Notes under the pieces: generated by a model
What the model was told of the DNA's origin: nothing
Seen by the model: only the letters and a program-made list of their open reading frames with translations
The model's database searches: none
Program-made: the position numbers and the translations under genes
From: Rhodopseudomonas pentothenatexigens
GTDB lineage: Bacteria > Pseudomonadota > Alphaproteobacteria > Rhizobiales > Xanthobacteraceae
Reading direction: 5' to 3'
Length of the DNA stretch: 64,000 nucleotides
NCBI RefSeq assembly: GCF_900218015.1
Contig: NZ_UFQQ01000001.1
Location: forward strand, 248,001 to 312,000
In this document: in pieces, positions 10,155-19,046 of the stretch
Layout: each line of letters begins with the position of its first letter
Position numbering within the stretch: the first letter of the stretch is position 1

Positions 10155-11126
10155 TCAGAAGTGGCTGAAAGACAGCTTATTCAGCGAGATATCGCGGGCG
10201 TCGGCGTCGAGCCAGCGCGGCGCTGCGGTTCCTTGTTGTGCAACGCCGATGACAGTCACCTGCACTCGGCTGCGCTGCGCCGCAGCAAGGAACTGATCGA
10301 TCTCACTTTGTGCAACGCCGCAAAGCAGTTCGTAGTCGTCGCCGCCGCCGAGCACGCGGCCGAGTCGCGCAGCATCGGTTCCGACCATGGCGCGGGCGGC
10401 GTCCGACAGCGGCACCGCGTCAGCTTCGAGCGTCGCGGTCACGCCGGACGCGGCGCACATCTTGGCGAGGTCGCCAGCGAGTCCGTCCGAGATGTCCATC
10501 GCCGCGCCGGCGTGATCGCGCACCGCCGACGCCAGCGCCAGCCGAGGCTGCGGATGCCGATAACGATCGATCAGGAACGCACGGTCGGAATCGCTCGCCG
10601 CGGTCGCCTTGCGCTGCAGCAGATCGAGCCCGAGCGCGGCGTCGCCGATCGTGCCGGTGACGACGATCCGGTCGCCGGGGCGCAGGCCGTCGCGCGGCAC
10701 CATCCGGCCGGGCGGGACCCGACCGAGCGCAGTCACCGAGATCATCATCGGTCCGGGGGTCGACACCGTGTCGCCGCCGAGCAGCGGGCAGCGGAACGCC
10801 GCCGCATCTTCGCCGAGCGCAGCGGCGAACGGGGCGAGGAAGCGTTCGTCGGCCTGGCGCAGCGCCAGCGTCAGCAGGAAGCCGGCCGGCTCGGCACCCT
10901 TGGCGGCCAGATCGGACAGATTGACCCGCAGCGCCTTGCGGGCGATCGCCTCGGGCGGATCGTCCGGCAGATAATGCACGCCTTCGACGATCGCGTCGGT
11001 GGTCAGCACCAGATCGCTGCCCGTCGCCGCCAAGACGGCAGCGTCATCCACCAGCCCGCGCGCGCCCGGATCAGTGGCGAGCGGCTTGAAGTATCGCGCG
11101 ATCAGATCGTCTTCACCGGAGGGCAT
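10155..11126 (-). CDS. thiL: Thiamine-monophosphate kinase
   Basis: ThiL phosphorylates thiamine monophosphate to the active cofactor thiamine diphosphate. The 323-residue AIR-synthase-like ATPase has the N-terminal motif DDAAVL (usually GDDAAVL; here preceded by GLV), then TTDAIVEGVHY for the metal and phosphate site and VNLSDLAAKGAEP in the middle. Also visible are GDTVSTPG and DISDGLAGDLAKM further on. The ATG at 11126 gives the usual start MPSGEDDLIARYF. It lies 236 bases after nusB, a gap filled mostly by a palindromic repeat, so cotranscription with nusB-rib genes is possible but interrupted. Confidence 0.95.
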   Translation of the reverse strand: MPSGEDDLIARYFKPLATDPGARGLVDDAAVLAATGSDLVLTTDAIVEGVHYLPDDPPEAIARKALRVNLSDLAAKGAEPAGFLLTLALRQADERFLAPFAAALGEDAAAFRCPLLGGDTVSTPGPMMISVTALGRVPPGRMVPRDGLRPGDRIVVTGTIGDAALGLDLLQRKATAASDSDRAFLIDRYRHPQPRLALASAVRDHAGAAMDISDGLAGDLAKMCAASGVTATLEADAVPLSDAARAMVGTDAARLGRVLGGGDDYELLCGVAQSEIDQFLAAAQRSRVQVTVIGVAQQGTAAPRWLDADARDISLNKLSFSHF

Positions 11127-11193
11127 GGCACTGGAGCAGTTCTGTCTTTGATAGGATCGGGACCGCGTTTCGGAGTGCTCACAACAGGCAGAA

Positions 11194-11300
11194 CCTCATG
11201 GTGAGGAGGCGCGAAGCGCCGTCTCGAACCATGCGCAGCAGGCGGATGCGGCTCCTCATCCTTCGAGACGCCCGGCTTTGCCGGGCTCCTCAGGATGAGG
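11194..11300 (+). repeat. Palindromic intergenic element, family A, copy 1
   Basis: Two adjacent hairpins. The first runs from CCTCATGGTGAGGAGGCG and closes with GTCTCGAACCATG. The second runs from CTCATCCTTCGAGACGC and closes with GGGCTCCTCAGGATGAGG. The first 40 bases are identical to the reverse complement of the copy at 12429-12525. It fills the thiL-nusB gap and may act as RNA structure or terminator for the rib-nusB transcript. Confidence 0.85.
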
Positions 11301-11362
11301 ACTTTAGGCCCCTTGGCAAGCCTAGCAGAGCCCGACGCGACGCTGCGACCTCAAGGCCGTGC

Positions 11363-11884
11363 TCAGCGCGTGAACTCGTCCTCGCGGAACCGGCGGGCGA
11401 TCTGATCGAGCACGGCGTTGACCATGCCGGTCTCGTCCTTCTCGACGAAGGCGTGGGCGACGTCGACATATTCGGAGACGACGACCCGCGCGGGGATGTC
11501 CTTGCGGTGTTCGAGCTCGTAGGCCCCTGCCCGCATCACCGCGCGCAGGATGGCGTCGATCCGCGCCAGCGGCCAGCCCTTGGAGAGCAGATCGTCGATC
11601 AACGGATCGATCTGCTTCTGATCGCGGACCACGCCGGCGACGATGTCGCGAAAGAACGCGGCTTCGGCGGGCAGATACTGCTCGCCCTCGACCTCGTTGC
11701 CGATCCAGAAGCTCTCGAACTCGGCGAAGGTCTCGTTGATGCCGGCGCCGCCGATGTCCATCTGGTACAGCGCCTGCACCGCGGCGAGCCTCGCCGCGCC
11801 GCGACGGTTGGCCTTGCGCTCGCCTTTCGGCGCCACCTTTTTGGGGTCGGGCTTCCTGAACGCGGGTTTGTCGATCTCGGCCAT
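11363..11884 (-). CDS. nusB: Transcription antitermination factor NusB
   Basis: NusB binds boxA RNA with NusE/S10 and supports antitermination of rRNA operons. The 173-residue protein has a basic N-terminal leader of about 30 residues ahead of the all-helical NusB fold, which begins at RRGAARLAAVQALYQMD. The C-terminal half shows LARIDAILRAVMRAGAYEL and VVVSEYVDVAHAF, both strongly conserved. Two start codons are possible. ATG 11890 overlaps the ribH stop (ATGA), and ATG 11884 (MAEIDKP) sits at better spacing from GAAGG. I use the second; the difference is two residues. It is translationally linked to ribH. Confidence 0.95.
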   Translation of the reverse strand: MAEIDKPAFRKPDPKKVAPKGERKANRRGAARLAAVQALYQMDIGGAGINETFAEFESFWIGNEVEGEQYLPAEAAFFRDIVAGVVRDQKQIDPLIDDLLSKGWPLARIDAILRAVMRAGAYELEHRKDIPARVVVSEYVDVAHAFVEKDETGMVNAVLDQIARRFREDEFTR

Positions 11885-11889
11885 CGGCA

Positions 11890-12381
11890 TCACGCCTTCG
11901 CCAGCCGGCGCTTGATCCGCAGCATCGCCAGCGCGGCACGCGCGGCGTCGCCGCCCTTGTTGAGGTCGCCGGGCTTGGCCCGCGCCCAGGCCTGCTCGTC
12001 GGTGTTGACGGTGATGATGCCGTTGCCGAGCGGAAACTTTCGCGCGACGCTGAGGTCCATCAGGGCGCGCGCCGATTCCATCGACACGATCTCGAAATGG
12101 ATGGTCTCGCCGCGCACCACGCAACCGAGCGCGATCGCGGCATCGTAAGGCTTGCCGGCGGCCTCGGCGGCATCGATCGCGATCGCGACCGCGGCCGGGA
12201 TCTCCAGCGCGCCCGGAACAGTGAGGACGTCGTGGGTGGCGCCGGCGGCCTTCAGCTCGGCAACCGCGCCGTCCAGCAGCGCGTCCTGGATGTCGTCGTA
12301 GAACCGCGCCTCGACGATCAGGACGCGCGCGCCGGAAACGTCGGTCTGGTCTTTCAGGGGTGCGCGCCGCGCGTCTGCCAT
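11890..12381 (-). CDS. ribH: 6,7-dimethyl-8-ribityllumazine synthase
   Basis: RibH joins 5-amino-6-ribitylaminouracil with dihydroxybutanone phosphate, the penultimate step of riboflavin synthesis, usually as a 60-mer or pentamer. The 163-residue protein shows the lumazine pocket: [16 protein letters not shown], then [25 protein letters not shown] with the catalytic His next to the ETIHF segment, and [13 protein letters not shown]. The start ATG 12381 is clear. It shares its stop with the possible nusB start and is separated from ribE by 215 bases that hold a palindromic element. Confidence 0.96.
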   Translation of the reverse strand: MADARRAPLKDQTDVSGARVLIVEARFYDDIQDALLDGAVAELKAAGATHDVLTVPGALEIPAAVAIAIDAAEAAGKPYDAAIALGCVVRGETIHFEIVSMESARALMDLSVARKFPLGNGIITVNTDEQAWARAKPGDLNKGGDAARAALAMLRIKRRLAKA

Positions 12382-12428
12382 GTGTCGCTTCTTCTTCGGT
12401 CGGTTGTCTGCATCTCGGCCAGTACGGA

Positions 12429-12525
12429 CCTCATCCTGAGGAGCGGCCCATTGGCCGCGTCTCGAAGGATGAGCGCCGCGAAGCTCATGGTTCGAGACGG
12501 CGCTTCGCGCCTCCTCACCATGAGG
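12429..12525 (-). repeat. Palindromic intergenic element, family A, copy 2 (inverted)
   Basis: The same two-hairpin element as at 11194-11300, in the opposite orientation. The outer hairpin with GTCTCGAACCATG is identical. The second hairpin differs mainly in its loop (GGCCAATGGGCC in place of CCCGGCTTTGCCGGG). It lies between ribE and ribH and, with copy 1, brackets ribH-nusB. Confidence 0.85.
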
Positions 12526-12596
12526 GCCTGCGGGTTGTAGGCGGAGGCCGGCGCAAAGCCAAGCCCGCGCATGACGTCCTCGTCCGTGTCTGCCGC

Positions 12597-13205
12597 CTAT
12601 TTCGTCTCGCTCAGCCGCGCCGCATAGCGCGCCATCAGGTCGACCTCGATATTGACCTCGCTGCCGACCTGCCAGCCGCCGAGGATGGTGGCGGACAGGG
12701 TGTGCGGGATGATCAGCACCGAGAACCGGGTGTCCTCGACGGTGTTCACCGTCAGCGAGGTGCCGTCGAGCGTCACCGAGCCCTTCGGCGCAATGAACCG
12801 GGCGAGCTCGCGGCTGGTGTCCAGCGTGAAGCGGGCCATGTCCGGCAGCTCCTCGCGTGCCACCACCTGGGCGATGCCGTCGACATGGCCGGTGACGATG
12901 TGGCCGCCGAGTTCGTCGCCGATCTTGAGCGCGCGCTCGAGGTTGAGCCTCGTGCCGGCGGTCCAGGCCTTCGCGGTGGTCTTGGCCAGCGTCTCGGCGC
13001 CGGCATCGACCTCGTACCAGGTCTTGCCGCCCTCGACGCCGGAGCCGACCACGGTCATGCAGATGCCGTTCGAGGCGATCGAGGCGCCGTCCACGATGGT
13101 CGACTGGTCGTAGGCGCAGCGGATCCGCAGCCGGTGCAACTGGCCCTGCGCGACCGGCTTGACGGTCTCGATCTCGCCGATGTCGGTGACGATGCCGGTG
13201 AACAT
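12597..13205 (-). CDS. ribE: Riboflavin synthase subunit alpha
   Basis: RibE dismutates two lumazine molecules to riboflavin. The 202-residue trimer-forming protein has the expected internal duplication: each half starts a lumazine-binding barrel, the first with [12 protein letters not shown] and the second around residue 100 with [22 protein letters not shown] and [12 protein letters not shown] are the paired substrate motifs. The ATG 13205 start is exact for the family. It is 11 bases downstream of ribD and so in one transcript with nrdR-ribD. Confidence 0.96.
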   Translation of the reverse strand: MFTGIVTDIGEIETVKPVAQGQLHRLRIRCAYDQSTIVDGASIASNGICMTVVGSGVEGGKTWYEVDAGAETLAKTTAKAWTAGTRLNLERALKIGDELGGHIVTGHVDGIAQVVAREELPDMARFTLDTSRELARFIAPKGSVTLDGTSLTVNTVEDTRFSVLIIPHTLSATILGGWQVGSEVNIEVDLMARYAARLSETK

Positions 13206-13216
13206 GGAATGCCTTC

Positions 13217-14386
13217 TTAGTTCGGGTCGTAGATGGTGAGCGTATCCGGGCCCACGCGCTCGGTGCTGCGAACGCGCCAGTGGGGCGAGTCGGTGATTGC
13301 CGTGAGCGGCAGGCCATCCAGCGCGTCGAGGCCGTCGGCACCGATCGCAGCCTCGCTGCGCCACAGCCAGATCTCGTCGGCCAGCCGCTGCGTCACAAAG
13401 GCCGCGGCGACACGGGCGCCACCTTCGACCAGCAGGCGGGTGACGCCTTTTTCCGACAGCGCGTGCAGCACCGCCGGCAGATCCAGCCCCGGCGCGGCGG
13501 CACAATCGGCCACATGGACCACCTCGGCACCGGCGGCACCGAGCCGCGCCGCGGTGGCGGCTTCGGCAATTTCGGAGGCCATCAGCCACAGCGGCGTGGT
13601 TCGGGCCGAATGCAGCAGCTTGCTGGTGGCCGGAATCCGCAAGGATCGGTCGAGCACCACCCGGATCGGCGACTGCGCCGTCATCCCGGGAAGCCGGCAG
13701 GTCAGCTCCGGATCGTCGGCAAGGACAGTGCCGATCCCGACCAGCACCGCATCCGAACGGGCGCGCAGCAGGTGGGTGCGGGCGTTCGCCGCCTCGGCGG
13801 TGATCGCGACCGGCTGATGGCCCGCTGCCGCGATCTTGCCGTCGGCCGAGACTGCGAGCTTCAGCGTCACATGCGGACGGTGGGCGCTGATCCGCAGCAG
13901 GTGGCCGGCGTGGTCGCGGGTCGCCTCCTCGGCGCAAACGCCGATCTCGACCGCGATCCCGGCGGCGCGCAGCCGGTCGTGGCCCTGGCCGCCGACCAGC
14001 GGATTGGGGTCCTCGATCGCCGACACCACCCGGGCGATGCCGGCGGCGATGATCGCATCTGCGCAGGGCGGCGAGCGGCCGTGATGCGAGCACGGCTCCA
14101 GCGTCACGTACAGCGTGGCGCCGCGCGCCGCCTCGCCGGCGCGGCGCAGCGCCTCGACCTCGGCATGGGGGCGGCCGCCGTCCTGGGTCCAGCCGCGGCC
14201 GACAATGACGCCGTCCTTGACCAGCACCGCGCCGACCGCCGGGTTGGTGCCGGTCCGCCCCAGCCCGCGCCGACCGAGCGCCAGCGCCAGCTGCATGAAG
14301 CGGCGGTCCGCCGCCTCACCGGCTTTGGCCGCCTTCTCGGTGGCGAGCTTGTTGCCGATCTGCTCCTCCAGGATGCGGAAGATCAT
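13217..14386 (-). CDS. ribD: Bifunctional riboflavin deaminase/reductase RibD
   Basis: RibD carries out the deamination and then the NADPH-dependent sugar reduction of the pyrimidine intermediate of riboflavin. In 389 residues it has an N-terminal deaminase with the zinc site His74-Ala-Glu76 and Cys99/Cys108 in [12 protein letters not shown]. The C-terminal reductase starts at about [15 protein letters not shown] and ends in [13 protein letters not shown]. The start ATG at 14386 overlaps the nrdR stop as ATGA, and ribE follows after 11 bases. Both halves are intact. Confidence 0.96.
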   Translation of the reverse strand: MIFRILEEQIGNKLATEKAAKAGEAADRRFMQLALALGRRGLGRTGTNPAVGAVLVKDGVIVGRGWTQDGGRPHAEVEALRRAGEAARGATLYVTLEPCSHHGRSPPCADAIIAAGIARVVSAIEDPNPLVGGQGHDRLRAAGIAVEIGVCAEEATRDHAGHLLRISAHRPHVTLKLAVSADGKIAAAGHQPVAITAEAANARTHLLRARSDAVLVGIGTVLADDPELTCRLPGMTAQSPIRVVLDRSLRIPATSKLLHSARTTPLWLMASEIAEAATAARLGAAGAEVVHVADCAAAPGLDLPAVLHALSEKGVTRLLVEGGARVAAAFVTQRLADEIWLWRSEAAIGADGLDALDGLPLTAITDSPHWRVRSTERVGPDTLTIYDPN

Positions 14387-14865
14387 TTGCGGACCAGCGC
14401 CGCCCTCGCCTCGTCTTCGTGCGACAGTTCGCCGAGCACGGCCTCGAAATCCTTGGCCTCACGGAAATTGCGGTACACCGAGGCGAACCGGACATAGGCG
14501 ACGTCGTCGAGCTTGCGCAGGTGCTCCATCACGCTCTCGCCGATGATCTCCGACGAGATCTCGGCCTCGCCGCCGCTCTCCAGCTCGCGCACGATCGCCG
14601 ACACCATCTGCTCCACCCGCTCCGGATCCACCGGCCGCTTGCGCAGCGAGATCTGCACCGAGCGCACCAGCTTGTCGCGGTCGAACGGCACCCGGCGGCC
14701 GTTGCGCTTGATCACGATCAGCTCGCGCAGCTGCACCCGCTCGAAGGTGGTGAAGCGGAAGTTGCAGGCGATGCATACCCGCCGTCGCCGGATCACCGAG
14801 GAATCCTCGGTGGGCCGACTGTCCTTCACCTGGGTATCGAGGCTGTTGCAGTTCGGGCAGCGCAT
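14383..14865 (-). CDS. nrdR: Transcriptional repressor NrdR
   Basis: NrdR is the Zn-finger/ATP-cone repressor of ribonucleotide reductase genes, sensing ATP/dATP. The 160-residue protein has the zinc ribbon Cys3, Cys6, Cys31 and Cys34 (MRCPNC, VCIAC), a basic RRRRVC stretch, then the ATP cone from about [17 protein letters not shown]. It overlaps ribD by 4 bases. No NrdR box is evident in its own upstream region, but the motif is degenerate. Confidence 0.96.
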   Translation of the reverse strand: MRCPNCNSLDTQVKDSRPTEDSSVIRRRRVCIACNFRFTTFERVQLRELIVIKRNGRRVPFDRDKLVRSVQISLRKRPVDPERVEQMVSAIVRELESGGEAEISSEIIGESVMEHLRKLDDVAYVRFASVYRNFREAKDFEAVLGELSHEDEARAALVRK

Positions 14866-14912
14866 CGCGACGCGTCCTCAGTGACCTCCGAGGGGATCGG
14901 TCCCTCACCTTT

Positions 14913-15004
14913 CGTCATGGCCGGGCTCGTCCCGGCCATCCACGTCTTCGTACCGCTGCCACGCCGTCAAGACGTGGATGGCCGGCACAAGGCCGGCCAT
15001 GACG
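14913..15004. repeat. Long palindromic intergenic element, family B
   Basis: The outer arms CGTCATGGCCGG and CCGGCCATGACG are perfectly complementary. Inner arms continue (ATCCACGTCTT against AGACGTGGAT) around a short central loop, so most of the 92 bases can fold as one long hairpin. It fills the gap between the end of glyA and the start of nrdR. A decayed relative lies near 434-466. Confidence 0.8.
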
Positions 15005-15011
15005 GGGCTGT

Positions 15012-16310
15012 TTACTGATAAATCGGAAACCGATCCGTCAATTCCTTCACCCGCTGCTTCACCGAGGCTTCTACCAGCGGCGCGCTGCCGTCCGGCGATT
15101 GTGCAATGGCGTTCAGCACTTCGGCGATGAAGTTGCCGACCTGCTGGAACTCGGCGACGCCGAACCCGCGGGTGGTCGCCGCCGGGGTGCCGAGGCGCAG
15201 ACCGGAGGTGACGAACGGCTTCTCGGGGTCGAACGGGATGCCGTTCTTGTTGCAGGTGATGCCGGCGCGGACCAGCGCCTTCTCCGAGACGTTGCCTTTC
15301 AGCCCCTTCGGCCGCAGGTCGACCAGCATGAGGTGGTTGTCGGTGCCGCCCGAAACCAGATCGAAGCCGGCGCCGCGCAGCGTTTCCGCAAGCGCCTTGG
15401 CATTTTCGACGACGTTCTTCGTGTAGACCTTGAAGTCGGGCTGCAGCGCTTCCTTGAACGCCACCGCCTTGGCGGCGATGACGTGCATCAGCGGGCCGCC
15501 CTGCAGACCCGGGAAGATCGCCGAGTTGAACTTCTTGGCCAGCGCCTCGTCATTGGTGAGGATCAGGCCGCCGCGCGGGCCGCGCAGCGACTTGTGGGTG
15601 GTGGTGGTGACGACATGGGCGTGCGGCACCGGCGAGGCATGGACACCGCCGGCGACGAGGCCGGCGAAATGCGCCATGTCGACCATGAAATACGCGCCGA
15701 CGCTGTCGGCGATCTCGCGGAAGCGCTTGAAGTCCCAGGCGCGCGGATAGGCCGACCCGCCGGCGATGATCAGCTTCGGCTTGGCCTCTTCGGCGAGCTT
15801 GGCGACCGCATCCATATCGATCATCTGGTCTTCACGGCGCACGGTGTAGTGTACCGGCTTGAACCACTTGCCGCTCATGTTGACCGGCGCGCCGTGGGTC
15901 AGATGGCCGCCGGCGGCGAGATCGAGGCCCATGAAGGTGTCGCCGGGCTGCAGCAGCGCCAGGAACACCGCCTGGTTCATCTGGCTGCCGGAGTTCGGCT
16001 GGACGTTGGCGAAGCCGGCGCCGAACAGCTTCTTGGCGCGCTCGATCGCCAGATTCTCGGCGACGTCGACGAATTCGCAGCCGCCGTAATAGCGGTTGCC
16101 CGGATAGCCCTCGGCGTACTTGTTGGTCATCACCGAGCCCTGCGCTTCCAGCACCGCGCGGCTGACGATGTTCTCGGAGGCGATCAGCTCGACCTCGTGG
16201 CGCTGGCGGCCGAGTTCGCCGCGGATCGCAGCGGCGATCTCGGGATCGGCCTGCTCGAGCGAGGCGGAGAAGAAGCTGTCGGGCGCGGAGGCGGGGTTGG
16301 CTGTGCTCAT
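15012..16310 (-). CDS. glyA: Serine hydroxymethyltransferase
   Basis: GlyA converts serine and tetrahydrofolate to glycine and methylene-THF, a PLP enzyme of C1 metabolism. The 432-residue protein is full length. The PLP lysine is Lys240 within [14 protein letters not shown], and [15 protein letters not shown] and [15 protein letters not shown] are conserved N-terminal substrate motifs. The ATG at 16310 has GGAGA at good spacing. An in-frame GTG at 16325 would add five residues. It is the first gene of the glyA-nrdR-rib cluster. I found no convincing riboswitch-like structure in the 260 bases before it. Confidence 0.97.
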   Translation of the reverse strand: MSTANPASAPDSFFSASLEQADPEIAAAIRGELGRQRHEVELIASENIVSRAVLEAQGSVMTNKYAEGYPGNRYYGGCEFVDVAENLAIERAKKLFGAGFANVQPNSGSQMNQAVFLALLQPGDTFMGLDLAAGGHLTHGAPVNMSGKWFKPVHYTVRREDQMIDMDAVAKLAEEAKPKLIIAGGSAYPRAWDFKRFREIADSVGAYFMVDMAHFAGLVAGGVHASPVPHAHVVTTTTHKSLRGPRGGLILTNDEALAKKFNSAIFPGLQGGPLMHVIAAKAVAFKEALQPDFKVYTKNVVENAKALAETLRGAGFDLVSGGTDNHLMLVDLRPKGLKGNVSEKALVRAGITCNKNGIPFDPEKPFVTSGLRLGTPAATTRGFGVAEFQQVGNFIAEVLNAIAQSPDGSAPLVEASVKQRVKELTDRFPIYQ

Positions 16311-16537
16311 GGGAAAAGTCTCCACCGTCGCAGCCGGTTCATCGGATGCGAGCGGTTACAGGATAGCGGTTCGGAAGCGGCGGCTGGGCCATAGCACATC
16401 CGCCCCCGCCGGCCAAGGACGCCGCCACATTTGCGGCCATGCGCCTCAGTCAGACCCAGATATGGTGGATGCGAGGGGTTTGCAGGAGGCGCTGCCGGGA
16501 CCGCTTCCATTGCGGTGATCGAGGCCAGGCGTTATGT

Positions 16538-16554
16538 ATATCCCAATTGGATAT
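16538..16554. promoter_or_regulatory. Inverted repeat before vapBC (candidate operator)
   Basis: ATATCC-CAATT-GGATAT is a perfect 6-bp inverted repeat with a 5-base spacer, centred about 27 bases upstream of the vapB start codon, where a -10 region is expected. VapB-type antitoxins autorepress through such palindromes. A half site (TATCCC) recurs just downstream. Confidence 0.55.
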
Positions 16555-16572
16555 CCCTATTGGAGTGTGGCC

Positions 16573-16806
16573 ATGGCGAGTTCGACCGTCTTCACCAGCA
16601 ACCGCAGCCAAGCCGTCCGCCTGCCCAAGGCTGTCGCCTTCCCGGACGGAGTGCACAAGGTCGACATCCTCAAGATCGGCCGCAGTCGCGTGATCGTGCC
16701 GCATGGCCAGCGCTGGGACGACTTTTTCCTGAACGGCCCGCGCGCCAGCGACGACTTCCTCAGCGAGCGCGAGCAGCCCGCCGCCGATGAGCGTGAGCCG
16801 CTGTGA
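16573..16806 (+). CDS. VapB-type antitoxin, AbrB/SpoVT family
   Basis: The 77-residue partner of the adjacent PIN toxin. The swapped-hairpin AbrB fold shows as STVFTSNRSQAVRLPKAVAF followed by VDILKIGRSRVIVP, with an acidic C-terminal tail expected to wrap the toxin. ATG 16573 has GGAG seven bases upstream. The open frame runs further 5' through the palindrome but has no homology there. Its stop overlaps the toxin start (TGATG), the classical arrangement for paired translation. The upstream inverted repeat suggests autoregulation. Confidence 0.9.
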   Translation: MASSTVFTSNRSQAVRLPKAVAFPDGVHKVDILKIGRSRVIVPHGQRWDDFFLNGPRASDDFLSEREQPAADEREPL

Positions 16807-17204
16807 TGCTCACCTACATGCTGGATACCAACATATGCATCTACGTGATCAAGAACCGGCCGCCGTCCCTACAGGACAAGTTCAACGAGCTGGCCGAGCA
16901 GCTTTGCATCTCCAGCATCACCCTCGGCGAACTGATTTACGGTGCGGAGAAGTCAGCCCGCCGAGTCGAGAACCTCGACACGATTGCCAATTTCACAGCA
17001 CGCCTCGACGTCCTCCCCTTTGCCGAAAAGGCCGCGGCGCATTACGGCCAGCTCCGCGCCGAACTCGAACGCGCCGGCACGCCCTGCGGCGCCTACGACA
17101 TGCAGATCGGCGGTCACGCCCGCAGCGAGGGACTGATCGTCGCCACCAACAACATGCGGGAGTTCGCTCGGATGCCGGGAGTAAGGACGGAGAATTGGGT
17201 GTGA
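16806..17204 (+). CDS. VapC-type PIN-domain ribonuclease toxin
   Basis: A 132-residue PIN-domain RNase that in this family cleaves tRNA or rRNA when released from the antitoxin. The acidic Mg site is visible: Asp7 in YMLDTN, Glu42 in LGELIYG and Asp98 in GAYDMQIG. The last acidic position falls in VATNNMREF. The family often has IAAHA in place of IGGHA after the third Asp, a minor variation. ATG 16806 was chosen over GTG 16803 because it overlaps the antitoxin stop. Both key residues and length are intact, so it should be active. Confidence 0.92.
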   Translation: MLTYMLDTNICIYVIKNRPPSLQDKFNELAEQLCISSITLGELIYGAEKSARRVENLDTIANFTARLDVLPFAEKAAAHYGQLRAELERAGTPCGAYDMQIGGHARSEGLIVATNNMREFARMPGVRTENWV

Positions 17205-17210
17205 GACTCG

Positions 17211-17288
17211 TAGCCCGCATGAGCGAAGCGACATGCGGAATTGAAGGCTTTTGGAAAGCCCCGCATTTCGCTTCGCTCATGCGGGCTA
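17211..17288. repeat. Palindromic intergenic element, family E
   Basis: Starts TAGCCCGCATGAGCGAAGCG and ends with the complement CGCTTCGCTCATGCGGGCTA. The inner parts (ATGCGGAATTGAAGGCTTT against AAAGCCCCGCAT) also pair partly. It begins 7 bases after the VapC stop, so it probably serves as the transcript end of vapBC. Confidence 0.8.
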
Positions 17289-17430
17289 CTTGCTCACCGG
17301 CGACGCGATGCGGGCTTGATCGCTGGCTGTCTCCCGCCTAGTTGTGCCACAGTTGGCCGGAGCGGGCGCACATCGCATCTTCCGTGATGCTATAGCTGCC
17401 CAACAAGGCCTCAGCAACAGGGAGCGCCGA

Positions 17431-17796
17431 ATGATCCAGCAAGGGACGATCGCCACGAAGTTCTCGGCGTTTTCGGAGCAATGGCGCCCGAAGGTGATCG
17501 CCAGCCTCAACGGCCAGGAGCTGAAGGTCGTCAAGGTCCAGGGCGTGTTTCCGTGGCACCTGCACGAGGATTGCGAGGAGATGTTCCTGGTCTGGAAAGG
17601 CCGCTTCCGCGTCGAGTTTCGCGACCATGTCGTCGAGATGGGCCCCGGCGACTACATCGTCGTGCCGCGCGGCGTCCAACACCGCACCGCAGCCGACGAC
17701 GAAGCCGAAGTGATGATCTTCGAACCCGCCGAAGTCCGCAACACCGGCAACGTGGTAGACGACACCTTCACGGCGCCGCAGGGGGTGAGAGTTTGA
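17431..17796 (+). CDS. Small single-domain cupin protein
   Basis: A 121-residue cupin. Metal-binding motif 1 reads WHLHEDCEEMFLVWKGR and motif 2 reads PRGVQHRTAADDEAE, giving the usual His/His/Glu/His set. Family members range from sugar epimerases to dioxygenases and sensors, so the reaction is unknown. The ATG at 17431 has AGGGAG 9 bases upstream. It stands alone between vapBC and a zinc-ribbon gene on the other strand. Confidence 0.85.
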   Translation: MIQQGTIATKFSAFSEQWRPKVIASLNGQELKVVKVQGVFPWHLHEDCEEMFLVWKGRFRVEFRDHVVEMGPGDYIVVPRGVQHRTAADDEAEVMIFEPAEVRNTGNVVDDTFTAPQGVRV

Positions 17797-17984
17797 GGTG
17801 TGATAATCAGGTGTTGCTGACGAGAAGCGCTCTGACACATCAGCACGCCTGAATTGCCGAGACTCTGAACTCTTGCAAGTCGATCTGGACAAGTGCATTG
17901 CGAGCGAGCTTTGCGAGTTCGTTGGCTACGGCGACGATTGCCTCGGCGCATTCGCAACCCCCAATCCGGGCTGCCGAGCTGCGC

Positions 17985-18200
17985 TCACAGCGTCTCCTGC
18001 TTCGCCCCGCATTCCTTGCAGACGTAGGCCACGCGGCTGACGCCCTTTGGGGCCTTGACCTTGTTCGGGGCGCCGCATTTGCCGCAGGTGGTGTTAATCA
18101 CGGTGTCGCCCTGCTTGACCGTGACGTTGCGGGTCGCCATCGCCTCGCGCATCAGCCGTTCGGCCTCTTCGCGCATCGCCTTCTTGTCCATGTCGTCCAT
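17985..18200 (-). CDS. Zinc-ribbon protein of 71 residues
   Basis: A small protein with an acidic and basic helical N-terminal part (MDDMDKKAMREEAERLMREAM up to about residue 21, split here only for description) and a four-cysteine zinc ribbon, CGKC at about 39-42 and CKEC at about 61-64. The ribosome site is weak. The pattern resembles small ribbon proteins that bind nucleic acid, but I do not recognise the family. It stands alone, with a 160-base gap to the DUF305 gene. Confidence 0.6.
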   Translation of the reverse strand: MDDMDKKAMREEAERLMREAMATRNVTVKQGDTVINTTCGKCGAPNKVKAPKGVSRVAYVCKECGAKQETL

Positions 18201-18362
18201 CGTCCATTGTGTCGTTGCCCCGCGTTGTAGCGCAGCGCGATGACGGCGGTCGCATCAAATCCGCCGCGCCGTGCGAAAATCGGTGGGCAGTCGCCGATCA
18301 GGACAACAATCCGGGGCCTCCGGTCCGTCAGGACGCGGTCGCGGGCGCCGCGCCGCCTCGCC

Positions 18363-18854
18363 TCAGCGCTTGTCCGGCGGCGGCAGGTCGGGTGCGTCGT
18401 CCGGCGGCGGGTTGCGTTCGAGCTCGCCGATCAGGGCGGTCATCTCGGCGATCTCCCGGACCTGCGTCTGCCAGATGGCGTCGGCGAGCTTGCGGACGCG
18501 CGGATCGCGGATGTGGGCGCGTTCGCTGGTCATGATCGCGATCGAATGATGCGGGATCATCGCCTTCATGAAGGCGACGTCGCCGACCGTGTCCTGACTG
18601 CGCACCAGATACAGCGCCACCGCGAACACCACCACGCTGCCGGCGACGATGCCCCAATTGGCCGTGCGGCTGCGATACATCGACCACATGAAGCCGAGCA
18701 TGATCACCGCCATCACCGCGCCCATCACCAGCGCCATCCAGGTCCGGGTCTGGCTGTACCAGACGTGGTCGAGCGCATATGTGTTGAGATACATCAGGCC
18801 GAACATCACGACCGTCGAGGTCGCGATCATCGCGGCAAATCGGGCGTAGGACAC
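18363..18854 (-). CDS. DUF305-domain membrane protein
   Basis: A 163-residue protein with about three hydrophobic segments (residues 5-30, 38-60 and 65-85) and a C-terminal DUF305 region marked by FMKAMIPHHSIAIMTSERA. DUF305 proteins often lie near copper or metal genes and the paired histidines may bind metal, but no such neighbours are present here. The C-terminus is proline-rich and outside or inside the membrane depending on topology. It is alone on the minus strand, divergent from the GST gene at 19047. Confidence 0.8.
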   Translation of the reverse strand: MSYARFAAMIATSTVVMFGLMYLNTYALDHVWYSQTRTWMALVMGAVMAVIMLGFMWSMYRSRTANWGIVAGSVVVFAVALYLVRSQDTVGDVAFMKAMIPHHSIAIMTSERAHIRDPRVRKLADAIWQTQVREIAEMTALIGELERNPPPDDAPDLPPPDKR

Positions 18855-19046
18855 TCGTCGCTCCTGTCATCGGAGTGGAGCTAAACAGCGGCGGCCGCGA
18901 TGGTTCCTCGGCAGCCGCGGCCTGAAGGCGGCGTCGGGGCGTTCCGGCGCATGGTCCCGCTGCCGATGGCTCTTGCAAAGCGCGCGGGGCTCGCCAATGT
19001 CTGCTGTCCCACCAACCACAATCCGAACCTCAATCCGGAGCCTTGC

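Noticed and set aside
16311-16440. A glycine or SAM/THF riboswitch before glyA
   Set aside because: The leader is short of the conserved cores of these riboswitches and shows only weak GC hairpins.
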